NCBI GenBank assembly: GCA_934692905.1
Contig: CAKUUM010000054.1
Location: 1 to 8,475, forward strand
Direction of reading: 5' to 3'
DNA from: an uncultured Bacteroidales bacterium
Lineage (GTDB): Bacteria; Bacteroidota; Bacteroidia; Bacteroidales; Paludibacteraceae
Length of the DNA: 8,475 bases
Shown: piece after piece, positions 1 to 6,116 of the stretch
Layout of the letters: the number at the start of each line of letters is the position of its first letter
How positions within the stretch are numbered: the stretch's first letter is position 1
The notes under the pieces: model-generated
The model's database searches: none
Seen by the model: the letters and a program-made list of their open reading frames with translations, nothing else
Told to the model about the DNA's origin: nothing
Translations under genes and position numbers: made by a program

Positions 1-77
1 CAAAATCACCTTATACGGATGTTATTCGCCATCGCAACATCGCAAACCATCGCTCAATTTTGATGCGGTTGCCCTGG
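1..77 (-). mobile_element. Partial insertion sequence, probable transposase-upstream end
   Basis: The outer tip lies near position 77 and the element runs off the left edge. The tip is the 20-bp terminal repeat at 58-77, identical in reverse complement to 8401-8420. Inside the tip the sequence differs from that inside the other end, as expected for the opposite (5') end of the same element rather than a second copy of the same end. Read on the minus strand, the leader ends with CCGTATAAGGTGATTTTG, which looks like a ribosome binding site just before a start codon lying outside the window. Three copies of CATCGC (30-35, 38-43, 48-53, plus strand) sit just inside the tip and could be transposase contacts. 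The element type is inferred from the other end (ISAs1-like). No transposase codon is visible here. Confidence 0.6.
58..77. repeat. Terminal inverted repeat, left copy (20 bp)
   Basis: TTTTGATGCGGTTGCCCTGG is the exact reverse complement of 8401-8420. The match stops abruptly on both sides (position 57 and position 78 do not match their partners). Twenty identical bases 8.3 kb apart in inverted orientation are not expected by chance. The CAGGG at the outer end is a plausible transposon tip. Confidence 0.85.
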
Positions 78-108
78 ACACAAGGTGCTTCCTTCATGCT
101 GTTAATTA

Positions 109-141
109 CGGCAACGACACGGCAACGAGACGGCAACGACA
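109..141. repeat. Three 11-bp tandem repeats downstream of the glycosyltransferase gene
   Basis: The units are CGGCAACGACA (109-119), CGGCAACGAGA (120-130) and CGGCAACGACA (131-141), with a single difference in the middle unit. They lie between the insertion-sequence tip and the stop codon of the glycosyltransferase. TTGCCG at 149-154 can pair with CGGCAA of the last unit to make a 6-bp stem with a 12-nt loop. No T-run follows, so this is not a convincing terminator. The function is unknown. Confidence 0.8.
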
Positions 142-182
142 TAGGCTCTTGCCGATAGGATAGCGCACTTCTCATACATCTG

Positions 183-1292
183 TTACAGAGCCCTGTACAC
201 CTCATATAATTGTTGCAGATGGTGCTCAATGCTATAGTGCTGACGCACTTGTCTGGCTGTTTGGCAGGCTTGTTGCCGGTAGGCTTCGCGGTTATGAACG
301 AACCTGTTGAACCGTTGCCACAGATCTTCCGTGTCATGCGTCTTGTATAGTGTGGCCCATTCACCGTGATGCGTCACTTCTGCCATAACCTCGTTATCAT
401 TCACAAACACGGGCACGCCTGCCGCCATTGCCTCCACTACGGCAATGCCGAATGTGTCATGGTCGGTGGCATAGACAAACGCATCCATCTGCCGCAATAT
501 CTGCGGCACATCGCTCCTGCTGCCCAGGAAATGGACATTATCCAATTGGTTGTCTTTGCAGAACTTCACACAGTCGTCATAATACCAAGGCTCTTTGTCA
601 TCGCGTTTGCCTACGAAATAGAAATCGTATGGTATATGCTCCTGTGCCAGACGGAGCAGAAATTGACACAGGGAACTTTGTGCGCGTCCGCGCACAAAGT
701 TCCCTACCATCGCCAATTTCATTCCCCGCGAAGCGGGGTCGATTTTTGCAGGTAAATCCAAAGCCTGCTCATGTTCCTCGTCCAACTTGGAGAAGTCGAT
801 GCCGTTATATACCACATGCGTCTTCGCAGGACTGCGGAACGTGTATTGCTGCAAATAATACCTACGCTGTGCCTCACTCACAAAGCACACGGCATCGCTC
901 CGGCGGATACTGAGTTGGATGAGCATTTTCTCCCAACGGGTAGCACCGTAATCATACCCATGAAACGTCTCCACTACTTGGATATCCGTTCCCGATGTCG
1001 CTAACTTGGCATATAGCGCATCAATATATTGCTGGGCGTGAACAATAGTTATCTGTTGCTCTTGCAGCAGCCTGCGCAACCGTCTAACATAGGCGAATAT
1101 GTTATGGTGCACAGGTGAGCACTGCAGGAATACAGGCTTTGTAGCATAGAAATCATCCCTGTACACCCCACCCTTGCGGTGAATGCCCATAAAGGAGAAC
1201 GGCGCAATATCCGCGCCACGGAAGACGTCCAGGAGCAATGTCTCTGTTCCGCCGCGATTGAGTGAACCTAATAAATATGCTACTTTCAACAT
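183..1292 (-). CDS. GT4-family glycosyltransferase (GT-B fold)
   Basis: This 369-residue protein probably transfers a sugar from a nucleotide-sugar donor to a surface glycan or lipid acceptor on the cytoplasmic side; donor and acceptor cannot be read from the sequence. The N-terminal half has the glycine-rich GSLNRGGTE loop (residues 9-17), HGYD (111-114) and the hinge motif VVYNGID (160-166). The C-terminal donor-binding half has MVGNFV (195-200), FVGKRDDKEPWYYDDC (226-241), HFLGSRSDVP (254-263) and DTFGIAVVEAMAAG (279-292). The usual E-x7-E donor motif appears as D279-x7-E287. Length is normal for GT4, and the protein has no signal peptide. The ATG at 1292 places the glycine loop near the N-terminus as expected, but a perfect AAGGAG sits 19 nt upstream and drives an overlapping mini-ORF instead. 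The gene follows the thioesterase by 23 nt and is last in the run. Codons 185-208 contain two strong hairpins. Confidence 0.9.
   Translation of the reverse strand: MLKVAYLLGSLNRGGTETLLLDVFRGADIAPFSFMGIHRKGGVYRDDFYATKPVFLQCSPVHHNIFAYVRRLRRLLQEQQITIVHAQQYIDALYAKLATSGTDIQVVETFHGYDYGATRWEKMLIQLSIRRSDAVCFVSEAQRRYYLQQYTFRSPAKTHVVYNGIDFSKLDEEHEQALDLPAKIDPASRGMKLAMVGNFVRGRAQSSLCQFLLRLAQEHIPYDFYFVGKRDDKEPWYYDDCVKFCKDNQLDNVHFLGSRSDVPQILRQMDAFVYATDHDTFGIAVVEAMAAGVPVFVNDNEVMAEVTHHGEWATLYKTHDTEDLWQRFNRFVHNREAYRQQACQTARQVRQHYSIEHHLQQLYEVYRAL
671..704. repeat. Perfect 16-bp inverted repeat inside the glycosyltransferase gene
   Basis: The arms GGGAACTTTGTGCGCG (671-686) and CGCGCACAAAGTTCCC (689-704) are exact reverse complements separated by TC. 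In the mRNA this makes a long uninterrupted GC-rich hairpin covering codons 197-208 (GNFVRGRAQSS and one more base). The frame stays open through it. The GNFV side belongs to the conserved core of the enzyme family; the AQSS side is less conserved in my recollection of the family. Confidence 0.95.
724..738. repeat. GC-rich hairpin, 6-bp stem with 3-nt loop, in the same gene
   Basis: CCCCGC (724-729) and GCGGGG (733-738) pair around GAA (UUC in the mRNA). The hairpin lies 19 bp from the 16-bp palindrome and covers codons 185-190 (DPASRG). On the plus strand it is followed by TCGATTTTT, which resembles a terminator, but no plus-strand gene is visible here. It may belong to the same unit as the neighbouring palindrome. 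Confidence 0.8.
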
Positions 1293-1309
1293 CGTGTCTT
1301 CTTGTTCAT
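1286..1309 (-). other. Overlapping 7-codon mini-ORF at the glycosyltransferase start
   Basis: Reading ATG AAC AAG AAG ACA CGA TGT TGA, it would encode MNKKTRC. It starts 2 nt after a perfect AAGGAG, and its stop codon overlaps the first codons of the glycosyltransferase in another frame. It could couple translation to the downstream gene. Alternatively, it may be the real N-terminus of the glycosyltransferase separated by a one-base change, since MNKKTR followed by LKVAYLLGS would make a natural start. Whether it is translated is unknown. Confidence 0.35.
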
Positions 1310-1311
1310 AT

Positions 1312-1317
1312 CTCCTT
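1312..1317 (-). promoter_or_regulatory. Strong Shine-Dalgarno sequence AAGGAG
   Basis: AAGGAG overlaps the TAA stop of the thioesterase (TAAGGAG). It is the only textbook ribosome binding site between genes in this window. Its spacing suits the mini-ORF start at 1309, not the glycosyltransferase ATG at 1292. Confidence 0.6.
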
Positions 1318-2080
1318 ATTCCTCAATCGCAGAAATCAAAGCCGTACAACAGGAGTGACCAGAGTCATCGGTTTGCTGGTATTGTATGGAACGGGCGGTT
1401 TGTACGAAATGGGTGTGCATTTGTTCGCCAAGATGAAGTTCCTTCACGTAGTTGATATCAAGGCGGAAAGGCTGGTCTGTCCGGTGCCACGTGCAGGCGT
1501 TGAGCATCCATTCGAGGTAGCGGCACGAGTTGCAATGGCGGTTGTAGTCCACATCGGAGTATTGAATCGTGTGCGGAATACTATCCGCCGCGAGGGTCCC
1601 CGGCAACAGGCGTGCCTCTTCCGCTTGAATGGGCAACAGGCGCACGGGTTTCGCTATCTGCAGCACCTCGCCATCCACGGCACCGTCGAACATAGGCAAG
1701 TCAAAGACATTGACTATCTCGCGCTTCTCCAAATCAAGTACCGCCCACACGGACTTGGCGATACCAAGCAGCACCTCAGAGCCGTCTGCCTGACGGACAT
1801 ACAGCCTGTAGTCACGCACTGAGAGCATGTGCACGTTCTGTTCAATCCACGTCTCGATAGTCAGCACCTCACCATGGCGCGGCAGATAGCGCATCTCCAG
1901 ATTGAGACGCGTGATAATCCACGTATAGCCCATAGGCAACAGATTGGGAATACCGAAACCCAACTCATCTGCCACGCGCCCTGCCACATTGAGCAGGTAG
2001 TTCTCTAATGTATGCAAACGCAGACGACGGTCTGCGTCAACGTCTTGATACTGAACTGTATAGGTGTATTTGTATTTCAT
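1316..2080 (-). CDS. Acyl-ACP thioesterase (FatA/FatB type, double hotdog)
   Basis: This 254-residue cytoplasmic enzyme hydrolyses acyl-ACP to a free fatty acid and ACP, ending or diverting fatty acid synthesis. It has two tandem hotdog domains, roughly residues 1-125 and 165-254, the layout of bacterial relatives of plant FatA/FatB. The C-terminal domain carries D178-Y-N180-R-H182-C-N184, matching the D-x-N-x-H-x-N active-site motif of the plant enzymes. NYVKELHLGE (210-219) supplies the expected downstream acidic residue, probably E214. The first hotdog begins YTVQYQDVDADRRL, a typical substrate-side start. No signal peptide is present. The ATG start has no Shine-Dalgarno sequence and follows an 85-nt repeat-rich spacer after lptC. 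Its free fatty acid product could be reactivated by the synthetase encoded upstream. Chain-length preference cannot be predicted. Confidence 0.9.
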   Translation of the reverse strand: MKYKYTYTVQYQDVDADRRLRLHTLENYLLNVAGRVADELGFGIPNLLPMGYTWIITRLNLEMRYLPRHGEVLTIETWIEQNVHMLSVRDYRLYVRQADGSEVLLGIAKSVWAVLDLEKREIVNVFDLPMFDGAVDGEVLQIAKPVRLLPIQAEEARLLPGTLAADSIPHTIQYSDVDYNRHCNSCRYLEWMLNACTWHRTDQPFRLDINYVKELHLGEQMHTHFVQTARSIQYQQTDDSGHSCCTALISAIEE

Positions 2081-2083
2081 CAG

Positions 2084-2111
2084 TTGAGTGTTTAGAGTTG
2101 AAAGTTTAGAG
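2084..2111. repeat. Two 14-bp imperfect tandem repeats before the thioesterase gene
   Basis: TTGAGTGTTTAGAG (2084-2097) is followed directly by TTGAAAGTTTAGAG (2098-2111), with two differences. On the coding strand this reads as CTCTAAAC(T/A)(T/C)TCAA units ending just before the start codon. Such CT/A-rich runs of ACTCTAAACTTTCAAC type are, to my recollection, common between genes in Bacteroidales. A role in translation or mRNA stability is possible but not shown. Confidence 0.7.
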
Positions 2112-2120
2112 AAGCAGGAA

Positions 2121-2159
2121 AGTGGTGAGTAAATAGTAAAATAGTGGATAGTAGAAAGT
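2121..2159. repeat. Degenerate ATAGT-type short repeats in the lptC-thioesterase spacer
   Basis: On the plus strand the segment AAATAGT-AAAATAGT-GGATAGT-AGAAAGT is a run of 7-8-nt units of the form NNATAGT. On the coding strand it reads as ACTATTT/ACTATCC units. With the 14-bp repeats beside it, almost the whole 85-nt spacer is low-complexity repeat. I see no promoter or terminator in it. Confidence 0.5.
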
Positions 2160-2165
2160 CCCTGC

Positions 2166-2741
2166 CTATTCTTCTATGGGAAAGACGCCCGTGGGGCGGA
2201 GAATGGTATAGTGGGTCATCTCCTGATTGGAGCGGAAACCGACACCTTGGATAATGGACTTCGCCTTTGTAATCACAATAGACGAATCCGAATAGACGCT
2301 CTCCGACTTCTGGTCCCAATAGAGCAACGGCGTCTCGAACCGCTCCCCCTCAAGGTTGATGGCACGTACATTGCCCCGCAACGTCCACCGTTGGGCAGGT
2401 TCGTTGTAGTATGCATAATCGGCTTCCACGGTGGCATCTGCCTCTAAATCAGCGTTGAACTTCTCCAGATAGATGCCTGCGGGAAACTCCCAATAGGGCG
2501 TATCCGCCTTGTCAAAGATGAGCCATTTGTTTGCCTTGATGCGGTAGCGTGTGATGCCCGAATCGGAAATGAGAGTGGTCACATCCTGCGCTTCGAGGGC
2601 AGGCATAGACGCCCGGTCACTGACCGCATCCGCCCGCAGACGCACATCGTGGCGTTGGCAAGCCACAGCACCCACCACAATCAACACCAAGAGAACCACT
2701 CGCGTGATTCTCTCAGTACTGAATATGTGGGTTTGTATCAC
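2166..2741 (-). CDS. lptC: LptC, lipopolysaccharide export bridge protein (lipoprotein form)
   Basis: LptC receives lipopolysaccharide from the inner-membrane LptBFG transporter and passes it to LptA in the periplasmic bridge. The protein has 191 residues, the usual size. Hydrophobic residues 15-27 end in AVAC, giving a lipobox with Cys28 as the likely lipidated residue; E. coli LptC keeps an uncleaved helix instead. The rest is a beta-rich LptC domain, with SDSGITRYRIKA (49-60) followed by WEFPAGIYLEKF and YNEPAQRWTLRGNV. The start is GTG at 2741: a TAG stop lies three codons upstream in frame, and the first internal ATG would remove the lipobox. The gene starts 14 nt after the TPR gene. Identification rests on the remembered family pattern and on the neighbours coaX, barrel and TPR protein, an order I recall from other Bacteroidales. 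Confidence 0.87.
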   Translation of the reverse strand: MIQTHIFSTERITRVVLLVLIVVGAVACQRHDVRLRADAVSDRASMPALEAQDVTTLISDSGITRYRIKANKWLIFDKADTPYWEFPAGIYLEKFNADLEADATVEADYAYYNEPAQRWTLRGNVRAINLEGERFETPLLYWDQKSESVYSDSSIVITKAKSIIQGVGFRSNQEMTHYTILRPTGVFPIEE

Positions 2742-2755
2742 TATAATCTACCGTC

Positions 2756-4117
2756 TTATTCCGCCTTCGGCGTGCAAGTGGTGGTCTTGTTTATCCAACC
2801 GCCCACGCGGATAGGCTCGTTGAGGTTCATCTCCTTGTGGAAGAAGATGTCTTCCTTGCTCGGGAAGTATTGTGAATAGGTGGCAATCAACTTGTTGGCA
2901 TCTGCAGCGCAGGACGAATCCACCTGCTTTGCCTTGCGGAACATATCCACTGCGCACCAATATACGGAACGGCTCATGATGGGGTCGTCCGACACTTTGG
3001 CATTGGCATAGCACAAGCCGATAAGGATATAGTAGCGACCGTCCTCCTTGTTGATTTCGGCAGCCTTGTAGGCATAGTTGGCAGCCTGCTGGAAGTTCTT
3101 GAGGTTAGCGTAATATACAAGGGCGATATTGTAGAGGTAATCTGCCTTGTCTTCCTCAGTAGTCGCCAGTTGCAATGCCTGGTCATAGTACGCAAGAGCG
3201 CCCTTTGCATCGTCTTTCTTGACACACATCTTGGCACAACCTGCCGCCGACTCGTCGGTCGGTTTCAGTTTGTGGGCAGCCTCAGCGGCAGCGAAATACA
3301 CCTCGCTCTCGGTGCAACCCAAACGGCGGTACAATTTCATGACCGCATTCAGGTGGTCGAGGTCAGAAGCATGTGTCTTCACATCTTCAGCATACATCTG
3401 ATCCATCTGACCGCAGTCAGCAGCACCCGAAGCGGCATACAGACGGTCGATGTAGTTCTTCTGCGGCTGTACCTCAGTAGCACGCTTGCCACCGGCAGCA
3501 GCAATCTGCTCCATCAACCCCGAAACGGCCTGATAGTCTTTGAGGAACTGGTCGCTGTACTGGTCGGGATTGGACTTGTAGATATTGTAACTAACCTCCA
3601 CCAACTTGCGGAGCACAATGATTTGCGAGTTTGCACCCATACCTGCCACAGACTCTTTCAGCCACTCGTATGCGGGCATAGCCAACTCGTCCTCAGGATA
3701 GTACTTGAGATAGTCTATCGCCTTGAGTCCCAGCACATAAGCGTCCGGATACTTGGGGTCGTCGAAATACTGGATACGCTCATCGTGCAACTTGAGAATC
3801 ATCTCGCGCCATTTGTTCTTCTCCTCGGGCGTTTGTGCATTCTCGTATTCGTATTCCAGAATCTTGTTGCCGTCAATGTAGATGTTCTTGTGGAAGTCCG
3901 GACGGCTCTGATACAACTCCAGCCAAACGGGATAAGCATCCTTGTACTGCCCGTTCTTCACCGATTCATGGGCAAGTGAGAGGTGTGCAAGGCACTCCTC
4001 ATCGGACAATACTTTCGTCTCTTCCACAACAGGTTGTTCCTCACCTTTCTTGGGTTTCTTGGCAAAACTTGCCATCGGAACGGCTACACAAAGTGCAATT
4101 ATCAATAACTTTTTCAT
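2756..4117 (-). CDS. Periplasmic tetratricopeptide-repeat protein
   Basis: This 453-residue exported protein has a clear signal peptide, MKKLLIIALCVAVPMASFA, with likely cleavage after Ala19 followed by a lysine-rich mature start. The body is alpha-helical repeats: one TPR-like pair near residues 41-75 (LAHESVKNGQYKDAYPVWLELYQSRP), others around 240-300, and the clearest at 305-400 (GALAYYDQALQLA, YNIALVYYANLKNFQQAANYAYKAAE, YYILIGLCYANAK). The C-terminus, GGWINKTTTC, is a short non-TPR tail. It probably acts as a binding scaffold in the periplasm or at the inner face of the outer membrane; its partner is unknown. It sits 29 nt after the barrel protein and 14 nt before lptC, so a role in envelope assembly is a reasonable inference. 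The ATG has an A-rich leader and no Shine-Dalgarno sequence. Confidence 0.85.
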   Translation of the reverse strand: MKKLLIIALCVAVPMASFAKKPKKGEEQPVVEETKVLSDEECLAHLSLAHESVKNGQYKDAYPVWLELYQSRPDFHKNIYIDGNKILEYEYENAQTPEEKNKWREMILKLHDERIQYFDDPKYPDAYVLGLKAIDYLKYYPEDELAMPAYEWLKESVAGMGANSQIIVLRKLVEVSYNIYKSNPDQYSDQFLKDYQAVSGLMEQIAAAGGKRATEVQPQKNYIDRLYAASGAADCGQMDQMYAEDVKTHASDLDHLNAVMKLYRRLGCTESEVYFAAAEAAHKLKPTDESAAGCAKMCVKKDDAKGALAYYDQALQLATTEEDKADYLYNIALVYYANLKNFQQAANYAYKAAEINKEDGRYYILIGLCYANAKVSDDPIMSRSVYWCAVDMFRKAKQVDSSCAADANKLIATYSQYFPSKEDIFFHKEMNLNEPIRVGGWINKTTTCTPKAE

Positions 4118-4146
4118 ATTTTTGGTATTAATTTTATATGCTTATG

Positions 4147-5361
4147 TTACAATTTACGTTTGAAGAACCAGTTTTCAGCAATGGCTGCATTCACCACAAA
4201 CCGCAGATAGTTCTCGGTCAGTTGCCCCGCGCCGCCACCGCGATGCCCGTATTCAAAGGTCGTGTTGATAACCGTTCCCACGGTGCGCAGCGGGAATCCC
4301 ATACCCACCGACACGCCCAAATCGGGTTGCGTCATGCCCTGCGTGTAGGACGTGGTGTAGTTGAACCCCACACGCCACATCATGCGCTCGGCATAGTTGC
4401 GGCTCATCGGGTTGTGGCGATACTCTGCCCCCACCGCCCAACGCTGACGGTTATTCAAAGCCTCCTTCTGATTGAAATACAGTGTCTTGGACCAATCCTG
4501 GCATTGATAATCCACCGCCAATGTCAAACGGTTGTCATACACATAACTAATGCCCGCGCCATACATCATCGGCAACTCGAACGCCCCACCCATCGTGGTC
4601 ACGGTGTCCGCGGTCTTGGTCTCCACCTGCGTGTATTCGCTGCGCGAGAAGCGCTGCTTGTTCTCGAACACACCGCCCAATACAATGGTGTGCTTGCCGA
4701 ACGTATGGAAGAATTGTGCGCCGTAACGAAGACGCAGGCTGTTGATTTTCAGTACATTGGACTGCGATACATTATTGAGCGACGACTCCGTAAAGGTCAG
4801 CGTACGCGACTGCGTCACATTGCCGAACATATAGTAGGCGTTCACGCCCAACGCCACCCAGTCGCAGATATTGAAACTCAATCCACCGTACACCTGCGTA
4901 AACCCGCCTTCACCCGAATAGGCTTTCGTGAAGTGGTAATCGGAGTTCAGCGAGTCTGTCAGCGAGAAGTTGTAACCCATTGCAGAATAGGGCGTTAAGC
5001 CTGCCGAGAAAGCAATATACCTGCGCCATATCGGGAACTGCAACGTCACGTATTCGAGGTTGCCGTTCATCCTGTTGCGTGTGCCGAAAGCATCGCCATA
5101 GTTGGTGTAGAGCAGCGAACCCGCAATGTCGAACATAAACGTCATGGAGTCGCACGCGGTATAGGAAGCGGGTTGTGCAGGGTTAATCGCCTTAGGAGAG
5201 CGCATACCTACCCCTACTCCACCCATCGCACGATACGCCCCGGGCATGTTGTCGTTCAGTTCGCCGTATCCGAAACGTGACGACGGCGACGACGTGGCAT
5301 TCTGTGCCCACGCGCCCATTGCCAGTGCGGCAACCGCTATCACTGCTAAAAATCTTCTCAT
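4147..5361 (-). CDS. Outer-membrane beta-barrel protein, OmpP1/FadL-like
   Basis: This 404-residue protein carries a signal peptide (MRRFLAVIAVAALAMGAWA, cleavage probably before Gln20). The mature start SSRFGYGELND and the segment AYRAMGGVGVGMRSPKAINPAQPASY resemble the N-terminal region of FadL/OmpP1 transporters, which plug a barrel for hydrophobic substrates. Alternating aromatic and polar strands run through the rest (for example LSFNICDWVALGVNAYYMFG and LTLAVDYQCQDWSKTLYF). The protein ends in a strand followed by ENWFFKRKL. A substrate is not identifiable; fatty acids would suit the neighbouring synthetase and thioesterase, but FadL-like proteins also carry other hydrophobic compounds. 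It starts 3 nt after the coaX stop, implying translational coupling. The TAG stop of coaX lies in TTAGGATATG just before the start. Confidence 0.82.
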   Translation of the reverse strand: MRRFLAVIAVAALAMGAWAQNATSSPSSRFGYGELNDNMPGAYRAMGGVGVGMRSPKAINPAQPASYTACDSMTFMFDIAGSLLYTNYGDAFGTRNRMNGNLEYVTLQFPIWRRYIAFSAGLTPYSAMGYNFSLTDSLNSDYHFTKAYSGEGGFTQVYGGLSFNICDWVALGVNAYYMFGNVTQSRTLTFTESSLNNVSQSNVLKINSLRLRYGAQFFHTFGKHTIVLGGVFENKQRFSRSEYTQVETKTADTVTTMGGAFELPMMYGAGISYVYDNRLTLAVDYQCQDWSKTLYFNQKEALNNRQRWAVGAEYRHNPMSRNYAERMMWRVGFNYTTSYTQGMTQPDLGVSVGMGFPLRTVGTVINTTFEYGHRGGGAGQLTENYLRFVVNAAIAENWFFKRKL

Positions 5362-5364
5362 ATC

Positions 5365-6108
5365 CTAAGCCTTCTCTGCCTTGTTAAATTCCAGTATGCC
5401 GTTCAGCCCCTTCAGCACCAGATGCGGTTCGTGCCGCACCTCGGTCTGCAGGTTCCCTAATATATAAGGTGCGTTTCCGCCTGTCACAAATGTCACAAAC
5501 GGCGTCCCTTGGTCGGTCAAAGCGCGCATATAGCCTTTTACCTCAAAAATTATGCCACGTATCACGCCTGCCGCCATTGCCTCGTGCGTATTTTTGCCGA
5601 ACAGGGGGATAAAAACATTCTCCTCCACCTCCACTGCGGGCAGTTTCTTGGTCATCTGGCGCAGCACGGTCAGCCGCATCTTCACCCCGGGGGCGATGTT
5701 TCCGCCCAAATAGCCCTCCTCGGCTGACACAAAGTCGTATGTAATCGCCGACCCCGCGTCCACGATGAGCAGGTTCTGTTCCGGGCATATATACGATGCC
5801 CCCACAGCCGATGCTATGCGGTCCTGCCCCAATGTCTCGGGTGTCTGATAGCAGTTGCGCAGCGGCAAGGGTGTCTTGTGATCAAACAAGATAAAACGAC
5901 TTGATAATCTGTGCAGTACATTCACCACGGCAGGGTCTATATTCACCACCGACGACACGATGCTGTCCTGTATCGGATACAGCGAGAACAGCCGCTCCAC
6001 ATCCGCCGATGTGAAACTCTTGTACATCAGGTTCTTGGCGATACTTCCGTCTTCGCGGAACAACGCCACCTTGGTGCGCGAATTACCTTGGTCGATACAC
6101 AGATTCAT
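5365..6108 (-). CDS. coaX: Type III pantothenate kinase
   Basis: CoaX phosphorylates pantothenate, the first step of coenzyme A synthesis, in the cytoplasm. At 247 residues it has the normal length. The ASKHA-fold phosphate loop is D6-Q-G-N-S-R-T-K13. The pantothenate-binding GxDR motif is G94-Q-D-R97, followed by the second core motif D117-AGSAITYD125, GGNIAPG (135-141) and the late VTGGN (208-212). Asp117 is the expected catalytic base. These motifs separate it from type I and type II kinases. Unlike type I CoaA, type III enzymes are generally not inhibited by CoA and need a monovalent cation. The ATG at 6108 directly precedes the DxGNSxTK motif and lies 8 nt after the synthetase stop. The downstream barrel gene begins 3 nt after its stop. 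Confidence 0.96.
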   Translation of the reverse strand: MNLCIDQGNSRTKVALFREDGSIAKNLMYKSFTSADVERLFSLYPIQDSIVSSVVNIDPAVVNVLHRLSSRFILFDHKTPLPLRNCYQTPETLGQDRIASAVGASYICPEQNLLIVDAGSAITYDFVSAEEGYLGGNIAPGVKMRLTVLRQMTKKLPAVEVEENVFIPLFGKNTHEAMAAGVIRGIIFEVKGYMRALTDQGTPFVTFVTGGNAPYILGNLQTEVRHEPHLVLKGLNGILEFNKAEKA

Positions 6109-6116
6109 ATCTTTCG

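Noticed and set aside
1..63. Plus-strand frame ending in TGA inside the left terminal repeat, as if a second transposase C-terminus
   Set aside because: The residues (HLIRMLFAIATSQTIAQF) do not match those at the right end, although the repeats are identical. The minus-strand leader reading fits better.
78..182. Terminator after the glycosyltransferase gene
   Set aside because: The only stem available is 6 bp with a 12-nt loop made from the 11-bp repeats, and no T-run follows on the minus strand.
724..747. Hairpin plus T-run on the plus strand as an intrinsic terminator
   Set aside because: No plus-strand gene precedes it; the T-run starts 4 nt after the stem, and the whole segment is coding on the minus strand.
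3170..3979. Open plus-strand frame of 269 codons opposite the TPR gene
   Set aside because: It lies wholly within the signal-peptide-bearing TPR gene, and its sequence looks like antisense coding, not a protein family.
4138..4998. Open plus-strand frame of 286 codons opposite the barrel gene
   Set aside because: It has the same features of an antisense shadow; the minus-strand frame has a signal peptide and barrel strands.
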